Below, piece after piece: positions 1 to 12,000 of a DNA stretch of 60,000 nt (the stretch's first letter is position 1; each line of letters begins with the position of its first letter). This DNA comes from Nymphaea colorata (lineage: Eukaryota > Streptophyta > Magnoliopsida > Nymphaeales > Nymphaeaceae), in the NCBI RefSeq assembly GCF_008831285.2, contig NC_045145.1:23312802-23372801 (forward strand). Reading direction: 5' to 3'. The position numbers were made by a program, and so were the translations under genes. Under the pieces are notes generated by a model. The model made no database searches. It had not been told where the DNA came from and saw only the letters and a program-made list of their open reading frames with translations.

Positions 1-76
1 TAATACCCAGTGGGTCCTTCCAGCCTTTTTCACGGGAAAGAGACTCTTTTCACGACAAATGGCCCTTTACAAATGA

Positions 77-1048
77 GAGAGAGAGAGAGAAAGCCTATAA
101 AATGAGAATGTATATCAAAACTAAGAGACAAGAAGTCCCCTAAATACAAAAATTGAGGACAAGAAATCTTCAAGATACAGTAATAAACGCAAGTCAGAAG
201 CAAAAGAAGAAATATACAAATACAACGTACAAAAAAAACAAAATAAGAGGGGTGAAAAGAGAGAAAAACAAAATAAGAGGGGTGAAAAGAGAGAGGAAGT
301 ACAAAACGACATCATCACTCAGCCTCAGAAAGAGAACAGTGCCGCAGTTGAATGGCAAAATGAACATTTTCCTGCACAAGACGAGCCACAGACCCCGGCG
401 AAAAGGAAGTACCTCTGAGACCCTGTTGTTGCGCTCCTCCCAAATCTGCCTCAAAGCTGAAATGAGTCACAACCTCCAAATACGACTCCAAGAAACTGGC
501 AAGTTGGGGAAAGGAAAAAAAAGAAAAAGAAGACGGATGGAAGGTGAGTCTGTAAGGCTACTAACAAGGGAAGGCCAGACAAAGGCAATGATACTAAAGA
601 AGAAAGGACAAGATGTAAAAAGATAGACCCGAGACTCAGTCGCAGCGAGACAGAGGGGACACTGGTTAGCTAAACTAATGTCAAGGCGCTGTAAGTGGTC
701 AAAAGAGTTGATGTGGCCAGTAAGAAGAAGCCAAACAAAAGCAATGGCATGAGGAGATGAGTCAGGGAACCAAATGGATCGGGGTGGAAGCAACGCCACG
801 GAAGAACCAAAGGAAGCCAGATAGCAAGAAGAAAAAGTAAAACTCCAAGAAGGTGAAAGAGGCCAGGAATGGAGTGCAAACGATGAGAGGTCAGCAAGGC
901 GGAGGAAAAAAAAAAGAGCGAAAAGCAGGTCGCACCAAAAGTGAGAGGGGGAGATGTGGGAGATGGAACCACTCCAAGCACTACAGGTCAAATTTGAAGC
1001 AAATAAATAAGGTGATGGGAGAGTGCTCGGTTGCGACGCCACCACCAA
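77..1048 (-). mobile_element. 3' part of a non-LTR retrotransposon (LINE), 5' truncated and broken
   Basis: On the minus strand the stretch from about 820 to 600 encodes a typical reverse-transcriptase zinc-binding region (zf-RVT type): a tryptophan followed by LLLTGHINSFDHLQRLDI, then NQCPLCLAATES and a second Cys in LFTSCPF. This is the C-terminal region of plant LINE polyproteins. The frame is open from about 1048 to 467, but the upstream part is not recognisably RT, and the reading shifts frame downstream towards WEERNNRVSEVLPF near 450. The 3' end (low coordinates) has a short hairpin-like GAGAC/GTCCCC motif near 124-140 and ends in a (GA)n run on the plus strand at about 77-92, i.e. a (CT)n tail on the element strand. 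The same 3' end recurs three times at 17.97-19.13 kb in the same orientation. Family assignment is firm; the exact 5' boundary is not visible. Confidence 0.75.
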
Positions 1049-3929
1049 AATGTATTGAGATCTATATATATGGACCCATTAATCCACTCTGATTGGTCTC
1101 GCGTATGATTTAGTTTCCCGCGTATGATTTAGTTTCCTCAATAGTAAGCCCGTTCATATAAATCCTGTATCTATTTGGCGACGTTCTCCAAATGGGGTCG
1201 GATTGTTATCCGAACACCGTCAACGGTGTTTCATCAGCGTACTCTTACCAGGACGGAAGCAGGTTATATGTTGGGACTCGAACATGGAAGTGGTCGTTTC
1301 AAGGTCGGAATGACTAAATACCCTTTATAACGAAAAGCAAATATCTGCATTCGAGGTAATAATATTCAGTGAACTAATCTGTAAGCTACTGCAACACGCC
1401 TGACTTCCAGACAGGGACAGGTGATGAGTAACTTATTTTTATCTATCACTCGTTGAATTATTCGATGAATTCAAGGCAGGTGATTAATTCCCAGTCTCCT
1501 CAGAGCACAATTCCTCTTCAGAGCACAATTCCTAAAGTCGTCCTGCTTCTTTCACAGAAACTATTGGTATCACATACGTATCTTCCACATGCTTAATTTG
1601 CAACCACAAATGCAATAATAATTTTGATCGACTATTCCTCTTAATGTTAGAAACCGTACAATTTCAAATTAATAATGCAGATTACATACAGATCATCGAC
1701 TGCTCAATTGTTCTTCTCTTACTCCCACTCTTCGTGGGGGACATCAACTTGCATAAGATTGCTGACAGTTGATTAAAGAATGCATATATGTCTGCTCCAA
1801 TGATGGTACTCTTGCTACCCAACTTGGTGCATTTCATATTTGGACAAAACAGAGAGCTACGGCGGGTGCATATCCATTAGTTCCAGTCAACATCCTTTCT
1901 TCTTTTCAAGTTCACAGAAAGGGGAGGCAATTAGGATAGCGGTTGGGTGGAGAGCCAGCTTTCCATTGAAGTGAAATGTGTCTGCGCATATAGATGATAC
2001 TGCTGCAGCGCTGCTGCTGCTGCTCTTGCGGATGAGGATGATAAATTTGTCCCACAATTATACAATACAAGGGGCATCCGGGCTGCGATCTGCGGTTCTG
2101 TCTCATCACCAGCAAGAAGGAAAGGGAACGACAAGGCATGTGACCATAAAGAAAGAAAAGAGGTCTCAGAAAAGGACTCCCACTTGCTGGATGAACAGGC
2201 TGGATAATGTCAAGAAGCTTGCGATGTTCTTGCTCCCTCTACGGCCACATGCAGGCTACCAAAAATATCTCATAACGTCTTATGATATCATTACTGAAAA
2301 AGATGTTGGAAAGAACTGTACTAATACATGCATTTGCATCGCACGGCCAAATGTGCAGGAACGCGCGTACGAACATATGCACATGCACAGCTGCTGAAGT
2401 TGGTGCAGAAACAGAGAATATGGCGCAAACATGTCTCCGCTCGATTCACAGTCACTGTTGAATAGCACGGGAATTCAAACCATCGATGATGATGATGGTT
2501 CAATGTGTCTCCAGAGAAAAACGAATTTTCAACCTGTGGTGGCCGTTTTCTTAGATCTAATCCAGTGTGCTCTTTTTTGCTTTTCCGTTTCTGTTTGAGA
2601 TCGCCATTTATGCAGGTTTTAGGTGGCAAAAGGATGCTGTATGAATTAATATTAAGTTACTGCGCCATTGGTAGAATTTGAATTCGATCATTACTCAGCC
2701 AAGAATTTTTTTGGGTATTCCTTCAAAAGTAAGATTGTATTATAAATATACATTCTTGGAACTTTAGGTATCTAGAATTTGACGCGCAGGGAGTAAAGCA
2801 GCTTATTTTTTAAGTAGTTAATATAAGGTCTGATGTTTATGTGTTCTGCACGTGATGAGGCATGATTTAGAATAAGCGGTCATGAATGGATTTCACAATT
2901 AATATTATAAGGTCAATGTACATGATCTGTTGACACCTGAAAGCAGGAATTTGATTTTCTACTGTCGTAATCTACCTTTGGTACCACTACGATTTCCAGC
3001 AATTAAGTTCCAAAGTTTTATGCTTGATACTCGGACAGCATTATCTGCATCTGTATAGTTAATGTCACGATCCGACGTTGACTACTTGACGTCAACAATT
3101 CCTAGCCAAGAGAGGGTAAAAAAGGTACACAGGAAGATTTTTGGGCAATATTTTTCCATTTTCAGGATTACATTTTGTCCATAACTTAAGAGAAGAACAC
3201 GTGATTTTTTAAATAAAGGCTACACTTCTCATGAAAATTGTCAAAGAAAGTTCTTGGAGTGAATTTTCCTTGTAAATGGAAAAATAAAAAGTGTTAGCTA
3301 ACATGATATGAAAAGGATATGAATTAACATGATATTAGCTAACAAAGAGCTAGACAGTTGCTTCACAATACATACTTTGTTTTCTACTGCTAAGTATCTT
3401 TGAAAAGGGTTAAGATCTCTTCCCAACTCTTCATTGGGTGGTAGTGGACCGTCTAATTACCTGATGGTGAGCTATAGCAGAAACAATTGGAGTGCCCAAA
3501 AAGGGAAAAATATTGGACTTTGGAAGGTTTCATGAGGCCCAGAAGTGCTGGTTCATCAAATTATATGGGTGTGACTGCCATCTGATAGAACCAACTGTAA
3601 ATCTAATGGGCATGATGAAAGTATGTAAGAAGAAGAAGGTCTATGGCACATCCTCTTAAGCAGTAGAGTTACATGCCCTTCCCAAGATTAAATCCCATCA
3701 GACAAGACCAACTACCATGGATAAACAGCACTTGAGATGAGATATCTATGCATCCTATGACGTTAGATCTTGGGCACTCACAAAGGAGTGGAGATCCCGT
3801 GTCTGGGTCTGTAAAGGAAAACCCAGTGCATGTTCAGCCCTCTACGTGGGATGTGAACTAAGGTTGCTTAGGGACCGATGTAGATTAAGCTTACTTCAAA
3901 CAACCTATAATTAGGATCTACAACTGAGA
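1049..3929. other. Non-coding stretch, nothing recognised
   Basis: There is no open reading frame with a recognisable domain on either strand. Short ORFs here have low-complexity translations (Leu, Ser or Lys runs) and no conserved motif. A 19-base direct repeat, CGCGTATGATTTAGTTTCC, occurs twice back to back near 1100-1138. The rest is AT-rich single-copy-looking DNA as far as the window shows. Confidence 0.5.
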
Positions 3930-5642
3930 ATGATGCATGAGCGCCTATTGCTCAAGTACTACTCAGTCACAAAAATGCATTTGGAAGCGAATAACCTCTT
4001 AGTGTGGAACCAAGAGGAGGCTCAAATTCAACTAGAGAACGGGCATCAGAGCATTCTTCAAAATTTAGAGGAATTACCTCCTTGTTGCAATATGGTATAC
4101 CTTGAAGCTAGGAAAATGCCTGGAGCATGGCAGATTGGGCAAGCAACAGTTCAAACTGTGGTTAGGACTACTGTAGGAACCAATTTCTTGCTATGGAATG
4201 GAAATACGAGAACAAGGAATGCTTGAGGTGCTGGGAGGGGAGAAGGATATTTGGGGGTAGCTGGCCGAGGGAGAAAAAGAAATATTTACAATTTAAAGGA
4301 GTCCAACGCATAGAAAAGTGGCTGTAGCCTCTCCCTCTATCCCCGTAGCCCCCGAGATTCAAATTTTGCTTCAGGACCAGTATGGTCCAGGAAAGTAGTT
4401 CCCTGAGCGAGACACCAACAACGGGAGTCAACACAGTGACCCCTTCACACACTGCATGCCCCGCCTAGTTGCACTACACCCTTGTTTGCGCTGTTCCTTT
4501 AAATATGAAACTACAGCCTTGGTGCTTAAGCAAAAAATATGAAGATACTATTTTTGGCTTGTACATACATTTTTTTTTTTTTGTCAATAGATTGTTAGGA
4601 GCCTTCCCTCAACAAAACCTTTTCAGAACTGTCAATAGGCATTGGTTAGTCAATAGAAGTTCAGGGACGTGAATCCTTCTAGGATTAGTGGGAAATTGTT
4701 AACTCTCTTGCTCCAAGAAGCTGATCGAATTAAATCTCAGTCATTACTTTGGCCTTGCCAAGTGGATTGGTTGTTTCATTAAAGTCGACAATGATTCAAT
4801 TTGACTAAGAAAAGAAGGATGATGTAATGAGTTCAATTATTATGCTTACCAATACTTGACATGACTTGCCTGGACTAACTGGTGAAGCAATTATTGTTGT
4901 TAATATCAGTTAATTTATATTTTCATCATATTATAATACGCAGTGCTTGCATCTACTATGACAAATTAAGACATAATACATGTATGTATAAGATGTGGTG
5001 AGGCACCAAGATTCTGTGTAACTAAAAGTTCTTAATGGCGTTTGCTACAGTCTCAATAGTTTCAAATGACTATGCTCAACCTTTAAATAATCAAATAATC
5101 TTTTCAAATTTTCAGTTTTATTATGAAATTGTAAACTTTAATTTTAATACTTGAAAGATCAAATTTAAATAAAGACTGAAACTTTCATTTACCACTTCAA
5201 ACTTTCAAGAAGAAAACCTCAAGTGAGCATTGACCATTTAGAAGTCTCATGATGACGACATTAAATGAAAACCCAAGCTACTATTTGGCGCATGGCCTTG
5301 AAGTTCACACCCTTTACTTTCTTGTCTTACCACCCAAAACACGTCACGTGGTGAAAAGAAGTTGAGAATTATCCTATAAGAAATTTCTTTAAAAAATCTT
5401 TGAGAACCTATATATCAGTTCATAGTCTTATTGAAGAGTGAAGTAAAGCTGACTATCAAGCGGTTTAGAATCCACTAAACTGGTCATTCAAGTGATCAGT
5501 TTCCAATTGAGTCCTTGTAGTTAGCATTCAAGCTAATTTTAATACTTAGTCCTAAGTTTTAATATGTAAAAACATATTGTATTTAAGGGTTTAGAATGCA
5601 CAATCAAAATGGCAAGAAGCCAATAAAAGGTGGGGAGTTAAG
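3930..5642. other. Non-coding stretch, nothing recognised
   Basis: Several short ORFs occur (for example 3930-4226 plus and 4168-4452 minus), but none shows a domain, a signal peptide or a family motif, and they overlap each other on opposite strands. I see no RNA gene or mobile-element end here. Confidence 0.45.
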
Positions 5643-5752
5643 TGACCTTTAAAAAAAAAGAACTACATGTTGCTTGATGACCACGTTTGAAACTATGACC
5701 TTTAAAAAAAAAAATAAACTACATGTTGCTTGATAACCACGTTTGAAACTAA
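5643..5752. repeat. Tandem duplication of about 55 bp, two copies
   Basis: The segment beginning TGACCTTTAAAAAAAAA and running through CTACATGTTGCTTGATGACC and CACGTTTGAAACTA is repeated directly at about 5643-5695 and 5696-5752, with differences only in the length of the A run and one or two substitutions. It looks like a recent local slippage or unequal-exchange event in non-coding DNA. Confidence 0.8.
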
Positions 5753-5956
5753 GTTACCAGCTATGTACTCAATTGAAGTAGTAGATTCCTTCCCACATAT
5801 ATGTAAGCTAAGGAAAGCCATACACAACCCCCCAAAAGAAAAAAATTCCAAGCATTATGTTCCTAAATTTAGTGTTTGTACTCGAACAAAGGTATTCAAT
5901 AGAAACACAATTTTGACTCCATTTGTGATGAAAGAAATTAAGAGAACCAACAAGTG

Positions 5957-6180
5957 ATGGCATATATTGATGACATTATCATTATGACAAACCATGAGGG
6001 AACATGTCTTTGTGCGACTTCAAACATAAAAAGTCGTAAAAAAATTTGAGATCTTTTCCTTAAATCAAAATAGCAAATTTAAAGAGAGGAATGTACTCAT
6101 GATAAGGGATTATGACCTTGTTGTCCTCATGTAAACCAAGCAGCTTGGTGTGAACCTACCTAACACCTTACTCAGTTGCA
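5957..6180 (+). mobile_element. Possible relic of a copia reverse transcriptase
   Basis: From 5957 the plus strand reads MAYIDDIIIMTNHEG, which resembles the catalytic YVDDIIIT motif of Ty1/copia reverse transcriptases. The following sequence loses frame quickly and no integrase, RNase H or LTR is recognisable nearby. The motif is short, so this may be chance; I list it as a weak relic. Confidence 0.3.
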
Positions 6181-6225
6181 CCTATCAACGAAAACATGAC
6201 CAGAAAAGCAACAATAGTTGTGGCA

Positions 6226-6528
6226 GGAACAGCTAGGACTGCACTCGCGCTCGACTTGAACTCACTCTAAAAAACTCGACTTGACATAGACTCATTTATA
6301 AATAACTTGAGGTCAAGTTTAAATTTATACTACAAATGTTAAATGGTCGAGTTCGAGTTGCAAACTCGTTTAAACTCAACTCAGCTCGACTACATAAAAC
6401 TGGCCCATCATAGTTGAATTAGTTAAATAAAAGAAACAAGATAGGTAAACATAAACGAGTTAAAGTGAGTTGAGCTGGGCCAGTTTGAGCTAGACTCGAC
6501 TTGACTAGTGTGCGGCCCTAAGAACAGC
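6226..6528. mobile_element. hAT-type MITE (6234-6520) with 8-bp target duplication
   Basis: The element is 287 bp. Its left end reads TAGGACTGCACTCGCGCTCG and the reverse complement of its right end reads TAGGGCCGCACACTAGTC, giving imperfect terminal inverted repeats. Subterminal blocks rich in ACTCGACTTGA and AGCTGGGCCAGTTT also recur in inverted order. The flanking octamers are GGAACAGC (6226-6233) and AGAACAGC (6521-6528), seven of eight identical, as expected for the 8-bp duplication made by hAT transposases. There is no coding capacity, so it is a non-autonomous copy. A shorter related piece lies near 48449-48565. Confidence 0.75.
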
Positions 6529-8337
6529 CAGATCATCTTAAGAAACTTAGCTTCTGGAAGCAGGAACTAATTGGTTTGGACAACCAACTGCACACTTTAA
6601 TGTTGCCAATGGTTTCCGGCATGGGGGAACTTTCTAATGTTTCTCATGCAAGTAATGATTTTAAAAAATTCCCAAACTGAGGCGCTGTTTGCTTCTAGAA
6701 ATTTTGTTCGCCTCCAGACAATCTGCTTGCCTCGAGGCAATCTCCTTGCTTCTAGAAACTTAACTTGGAAGGGCATCCCAGTGGTCCACTCAAGTATGGC
6801 AAGATCTCCTCCAAAGAGTAACTTTTTCTCTAAATTTTTGGATGTAACATTCTTTTCATACGCCAACTTTTTGCAAACTTTCCAATTTTGCGGTCAGGAT
6901 TAAAAATGGCCCACAACTTTAAATTCCTTCTTCAAAAAATGTTCAGTATTATTGTTTCTCATCTTTATGGCTTCACGTTTCTAATTAATTGTAGCAAGCG
7001 AACTGACATCAAGTGTTCAATTCATGATTGAGAAACATTTCTAGATGATTGGCTTCATAGCTGAGTCCAATAAGGAGAAATCTAGTAGATACTTGTAGGT
7101 GCTGAAGAGAAAGAGATTCAGTAGAAGGAATTACAGAAAGGTACTATACATTACTGAACAAATTTCACGTAACAAGTACAAGAAGTTTATGCAACAATTT
7201 TTTAACATCTGAAAGGCGCAAGATTGAATCCAGACAAATCACTGAAAAATATCTCTGGATTTTGCAGATACTGTACGCTTACGATATTTTTCTTTTTCTT
7301 TTTCAGTGAAGAGGTAGGTTTGCTTTTCTTCATGCTGGCTGGCCTCCAACCTTCAATTATACAAATGTCCTCAAATTAAAATCGTGAATGCATCTTCCGC
7401 CTTTTTTTATTCCCTTTTCTCTCATGCACGATCTTCCTCCCCATCTAGCCTCCATACAAGTTCCACTTTCTTCAAACCACCTTGTTAGAAGAACTTGAAG
7501 CACTTAAGAAGATGATTTTCATGCCTCTTTAAATTTGAGCACATGAATATTGACATTAAAAAATCCAGATCAACCATCTAAAATTGCTTAATCCAGCTCC
7601 ACTTGAGAAGCCTTCTTTTGTTTGTGTTGGTTCCTGTAAAACAAATCGGAAAGAAACAGATTCAAATTAACTTGTACAGAGGACACGCATGACTGCAGAT
7701 GAAATAATGCGTATAAATTGTTCATACTGTACCTCCATGTTGTTCATCTGGATATGTCTTGCTAAAATCAACGGTAGGTTGATCTCTGTTCCTCACCTGC
7801 ATGTCAAGCCACAGGCAAACTTGAGTCTGAACAACAAGGACAAGAAAAATGCTCCATTTGGTCATCGAATTGAAGGATGAACATATAGTGACTTGATATG
7901 TATCTACATTATTAATTTGGTTAGATAACTACACCTTTGTTGTGAATATATACGGACTACATCTTGTCTGTAATAAACAATCGTGTTAAGGTCTCATATT
8001 GGTCTACAATGGCTTTCTTGCAGGAATTCACATATACCAAAGACAGAATAATCAGTAATTTCATGACTCGCGCTTCACTGAGTAAATCATCCTACATCCT
8101 CCACAAAATAGTGCACCGTCAAGAGACCACAGATCCACCTTTTTTTTCATGGTCAGAATAAATGACCTCGAAATGAAATTGACAAGAAAAGCTGATCTTC
8201 GATCTGGACGAATTGCAGCATACCAAAAAGTTTATGCTTCACGACATTGTCCACGCTTAAACATGAGCGAATTGATCGACGAGACTATATTCATTGGCAC
8301 AGGAAGGTAAGTGCGAATGTACATTATTGGTAGAACT
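6529..8337. other. Non-coding stretch upstream and downstream of nothing recognised
   Basis: No domain-bearing ORF is visible. Around 6680-6770 there is a locally repetitive patch (GCTTCTAGAAATTT and GCTTCTAGAAACTT about 75 bases apart, with GCCTCGAGGC between them). The right part may hold the downstream exon and 3' UTR of the SOFL-like gene that ends upstream near 8.3 kb, but no exon can be fixed with confidence below 8338. Confidence 0.4.
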
Positions 8338-8595
8338 TCAAGGAAACACATGCACGTGTTGTTTCTGTGAATCAAATGATTATTTATATATAATGCATTA
8401 AACTTGGATAATATTAATTGTTAGGTTGGGAGGCAACAAGCCAAATCAGCACAGCCAAAGGATCCCCCACCCCAAGAGTGGTTTCCTTGTTATTGAAGAA
8501 AAGAAGTATAAAAAGAACAGTGAATTATAGCAAGGTTCCAGCAAGAGATTCATCATAAAAGCCGCAGACTGCGGATTCTGTATCCTGTTCATTAC

Positions 8596-9009
8596 CTTGG
8601 TGCTGCTGGACTGCGAGGAAGCTGCGCCTTCACTTGAGTTGATTACCATCTCTTCGTGTCCTCTGGTCACTACTTCTTTCCTCCCTGAATTCTTTCCAGC
8701 AGCAGATGCACCTCGACCTTTGATGGCGCCGTAGTTCCATCCTTCAAATCCACAACCCCCACAATCATCGTTATGTTTATAAGGTTGATCTTTAGCAAAA
8801 GCATCATGCTTCACGCTTCCTCCCTTCTCCCAACATCCTAAGCTAACTTCAAGCCTAAAACTGCCACTGGAAGCATCACTGGCCAAGGATGAGCAATCAT
8901 CGTCATCGTCTGCAAGAGTAGCAGAACGATGGATGTTCAGCGACCCACATAAGATAGAAGTCCAACCAGCGGACTCCTCCTTCATCAGGTTCACACTAAG
9001 AGATTCCAT
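8596..9009 (-). CDS. SOB-FIVE-LIKE (SOFL) type protein, first coding exon
   Basis: The exon starts at an ATG (9009-9007) and encodes 138 residues. Two blocks match the plant SOFL family: an N-terminal KEESAGWTSIL (about residues 10-20) resembling the family's SGCESGWTxYL box, and DDDDDCSSLASDASSG (about 34-49) resembling the (S)MVSDASSGPP box. The C-terminal part, EGAASSQSSSTK, resembles the usual TASSPxxSPK segment. SOFL proteins are known in Arabidopsis as small plant-specific proteins that influence cytokinin levels. The exon ends exactly at a codon boundary at a strong donor (AAG|GTAATG, GT at 8595-8594). If the donor is skipped the frame continues 49 codons into a hydrophobic tail, which is less family-like. 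A candidate acceptor (TTGATTCACAG) near 8365 would add only eight codons before a stop at about 8338, so the true 3' exon is uncertain. Residue 9009 is the first ATG after a TATA box. Assignment rests on two short motifs. Confidence 0.65.
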
Positions 9010-9082
9010 AATCAGCAAGGTCTTGGACTACTTTCAAGTCCGCAAATGAAATCTATGTCAGCAAGGAGAGTGAAATATCAAG

Positions 9083-9092
9083 CTTATATAAG
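9083..9092 (-). promoter_or_regulatory. Probable TATA box of the SOFL-like gene
   Basis: CTTATATAAG lies about 75 bases upstream of the SOFL-like ATG on the minus strand, which is a normal spacing for a short plant 5' leader. The motif is palindromic, so orientation comes only from the gene next to it. Confidence 0.55.
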
Positions 9093-9099
9093 AGAACCA

Positions 9100-12000
9100 A
9101 AGAGAGACCCGCAACCTCTTTTGTGAGTTCGATGACGAATTTATTGTACCTTTTGATAAGCCAACTTGAGTGAGAGGACAAGAAATACAGAGTTCTCTCA
9201 GCATCATCGTGTCTGCACACGAAGAAGCTACAGGGCTCATACACTGCAACTTGGCCACTCCGAGTTGAATGTGATGCTTGATTTACGACGACTAAGCTGC
9301 ATTATGAGATTCATACAGCTTATACGAGGCCCCATGTGCTATCTGTCTGCCACTAGGCCTTGAAGAATCACTTAGATACGGAATCTGATCATCTTGGGGG
9401 AAAAAATGGACATTCTTATGCTGATGGGGTTGCCCAAGTTAATAATCTTGTTCCCACGGCATCAGATCATAAATTTTCCCCACACGTACAGAACAAATAT
9501 TGTGTAGTCACATGAAGGCAGCCTGCAAATTCTCTGTAAACTTGTAAAGTACCAATAGGCACCATGAAAACAAAACCTGGGGATGATGTTTTTTCTTTTT
9601 CAATTTTGGCATTGTGTTTGGGCCTTTGGGGTAGATGAAACCGAGAGAACCCACGAAATAACCGGATGTTGGCATGTTTGAATAGATAAGAAGTCTGCCC
9701 TTACCTACTGGGGTGTTCACTGTTCACCTCGCTTAGCAAATGGAGGTACGGGGAAAGTAACAATTGGGTATTACTTAATAATGTTTAATCTAGCAAATCT
9801 AAAGTTGTTGCTTTTCTGACAATGTAAATCACTGACATGAAATTTCCTCAAAAGTCGTGAAACTTTACTCTAGCAAGTGCCTGGAAATTTGCCTCGAAGA
9901 GAGGCCAATTATGTCTGAATTCATAGCCACCACCTACCGGGCAGGCCGCTCCTCCATTCTGCAATATTGGGCCTTCTTCTATGATGAATGAAATCACAGA
10001 TTCTTTTGTCGTGTCAGACCTGCCAACTACACGCATCTTTACCACACACTGTTGTGGGCGTACCCCTATCTTGCCCACAATGAAAGACTCATGGTTTCAG
10101 CCTCATGATCGAGAAGCATATGTCACCCATTGAATTCGAGGCTGCTGTCACTGATGAAGATTTATTTTAGACCAGTCCATGAAGCCATGAATGCCAACAG
10201 TGCCTCCGCTTAACTTCAAAAACGTTCACCAGTTACCGTTACCAGTGAAATAAGTTCTTACTGTCTTTCTTATCTGTATTTGGTACTGTAGTACAAATGC
10301 AGAGATCATTAAAATAAAAAGATCTATGCTTCTCCTTGGTCTTGTTCCTTCTCCCTTCTATCATTGATTCGTGTCGGTACATCTGCAGTAGCAAGAGGCG
10401 TCCCCTTCAATTTTCATTTCGTCGTTTAAAACAGTGACTGCCTTTTTCTGTCAGTGCAAAATTGAGGTCGGTCAAGGTAGCAAAGGTAGAAGATCCCTTG
10501 CTTCTTAATAGCAAGCTCAACGAGGTGCTCTTTTATGAGGTTTATGCAGGAGATTTGTGCATATAAACCATGATGACATTAATGTGTTCGTCTCTCTCTC
10601 CCTCTCTCGTTTTTCTACAATTGCACATTATACTAGCTTAAGGATGAACTATAAAAATTTAGACGTAGAAGAGGTTGGGATGTTTGAAGGAACAAAGGAC
10701 TTAAGTTTGCGATTAATAGGTTGAAAGTCCTTAAGAAATATACCATATTTGGTCCCACTGATCTAAGTGTCTTACTTGGGCCCCTACTAAGGTATATGAC
10801 TTGGCTTAGCACTATATCTTATTTGGATCGGATATCCAATCAATCAAACTGTTTGGTTTTAAATAAATATTATATATCCAACACTCTTACATTTTGAAAA
10901 TCAGCCAGATTTGATTCAAAATTTGGATAGAAATTAATGTAAAAATTAAACTCGAATTCAATTCAGATCATGAAATCGGATTTTGGAGTCAAATTCACAT
11001 ATGACTTTTCTTTGTTTATATTTTAATCCAGATATATGAATAGCTTAAAAGAATTATTTAAAGGTATACCAAATTCAAATCGGATACATTAATAACATTA
11101 TGATACCGTGCTTTATGGATGCTCAGAGTCTTTGGATACCTAATGCAGTGAATGATGTTGTAGCAAGACCTCGATGTCGAACTTGTGGGCTATGCGAAAT
11201 CTTTTTAATAACAGCTCCAACTTAATGACCCAAAAAAGGGAAAAGGAAAAGTGAAAGAAATTGATGTTGACCTATTCGACATGTTCCGGTGGTTCCCTAT
11301 ATTGCCAAGTGCTATTCCACAGGAGCATGTGACCGGTCCCTGTTGTGACTAGCTAACTAAAACGGTAAAAAAGTATTGATATATATATTCTACGATATCG
11401 AGTAATCCACGCCCTAGCATTCCCAAAATGATCCATCAAACAACCCATTGCGTTAATTGGCATTTGAAGCGTAAGCATTGGATCATTGCATATATATCTA
11501 CCCTCAACAAGCCCTTAATGAAATCCATCGGACCGCTTTCCCCTGGACAATATAGAATAAATATAGAATAAGAAAAGGTTCTAAAAATCTTGCGAGTTTT
11601 GATTGTTCATCGTATCCTATAATCTATGAGGTAGTAGGTATACCAAAGTATATAATGACCACATAATAGCTCTGGCCAGTAAAAAGCGAAGCTCCTTGTA
11701 AGGAAAAAAAAAAGGTAGTGAAAAAAATAAAAGTCCAAAACAAATATTTTTTTGGAAAATCTCCAAAATGCCCCAATTCCCCTTCTTTTCTAACGATGCA
11801 TATCTGTTGCATGCACCATCTTAGTGCACACAACTCCATCTCCCTCCAATGCTAGATTGTGTCCAGGATTGTCAGTCCATCTGACATTTATTGATAAGCA
11901 CCTTAGGTATAGCCCCAAGAAGTGAGTTGCCTACTCACAACAAATATACACCAAAAAGTTTATTGAAATTTGTTATAAAGTAGTGGACATTTTAGACTTT

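Noticed and set aside
153-626. 157-codon plus-strand frame rich in Lys and Arg
   Set aside because: It is the antisense of the LINE 3' end; the Lys/Arg bias comes from the purine-rich strand.
467-1048. 193-codon open frame taken as a host gene
   Set aside because: Its recognisable part is the LINE zinc-binding region and the rest is Leu/Ser/Phe-rich without motif; it is part of the LINE.
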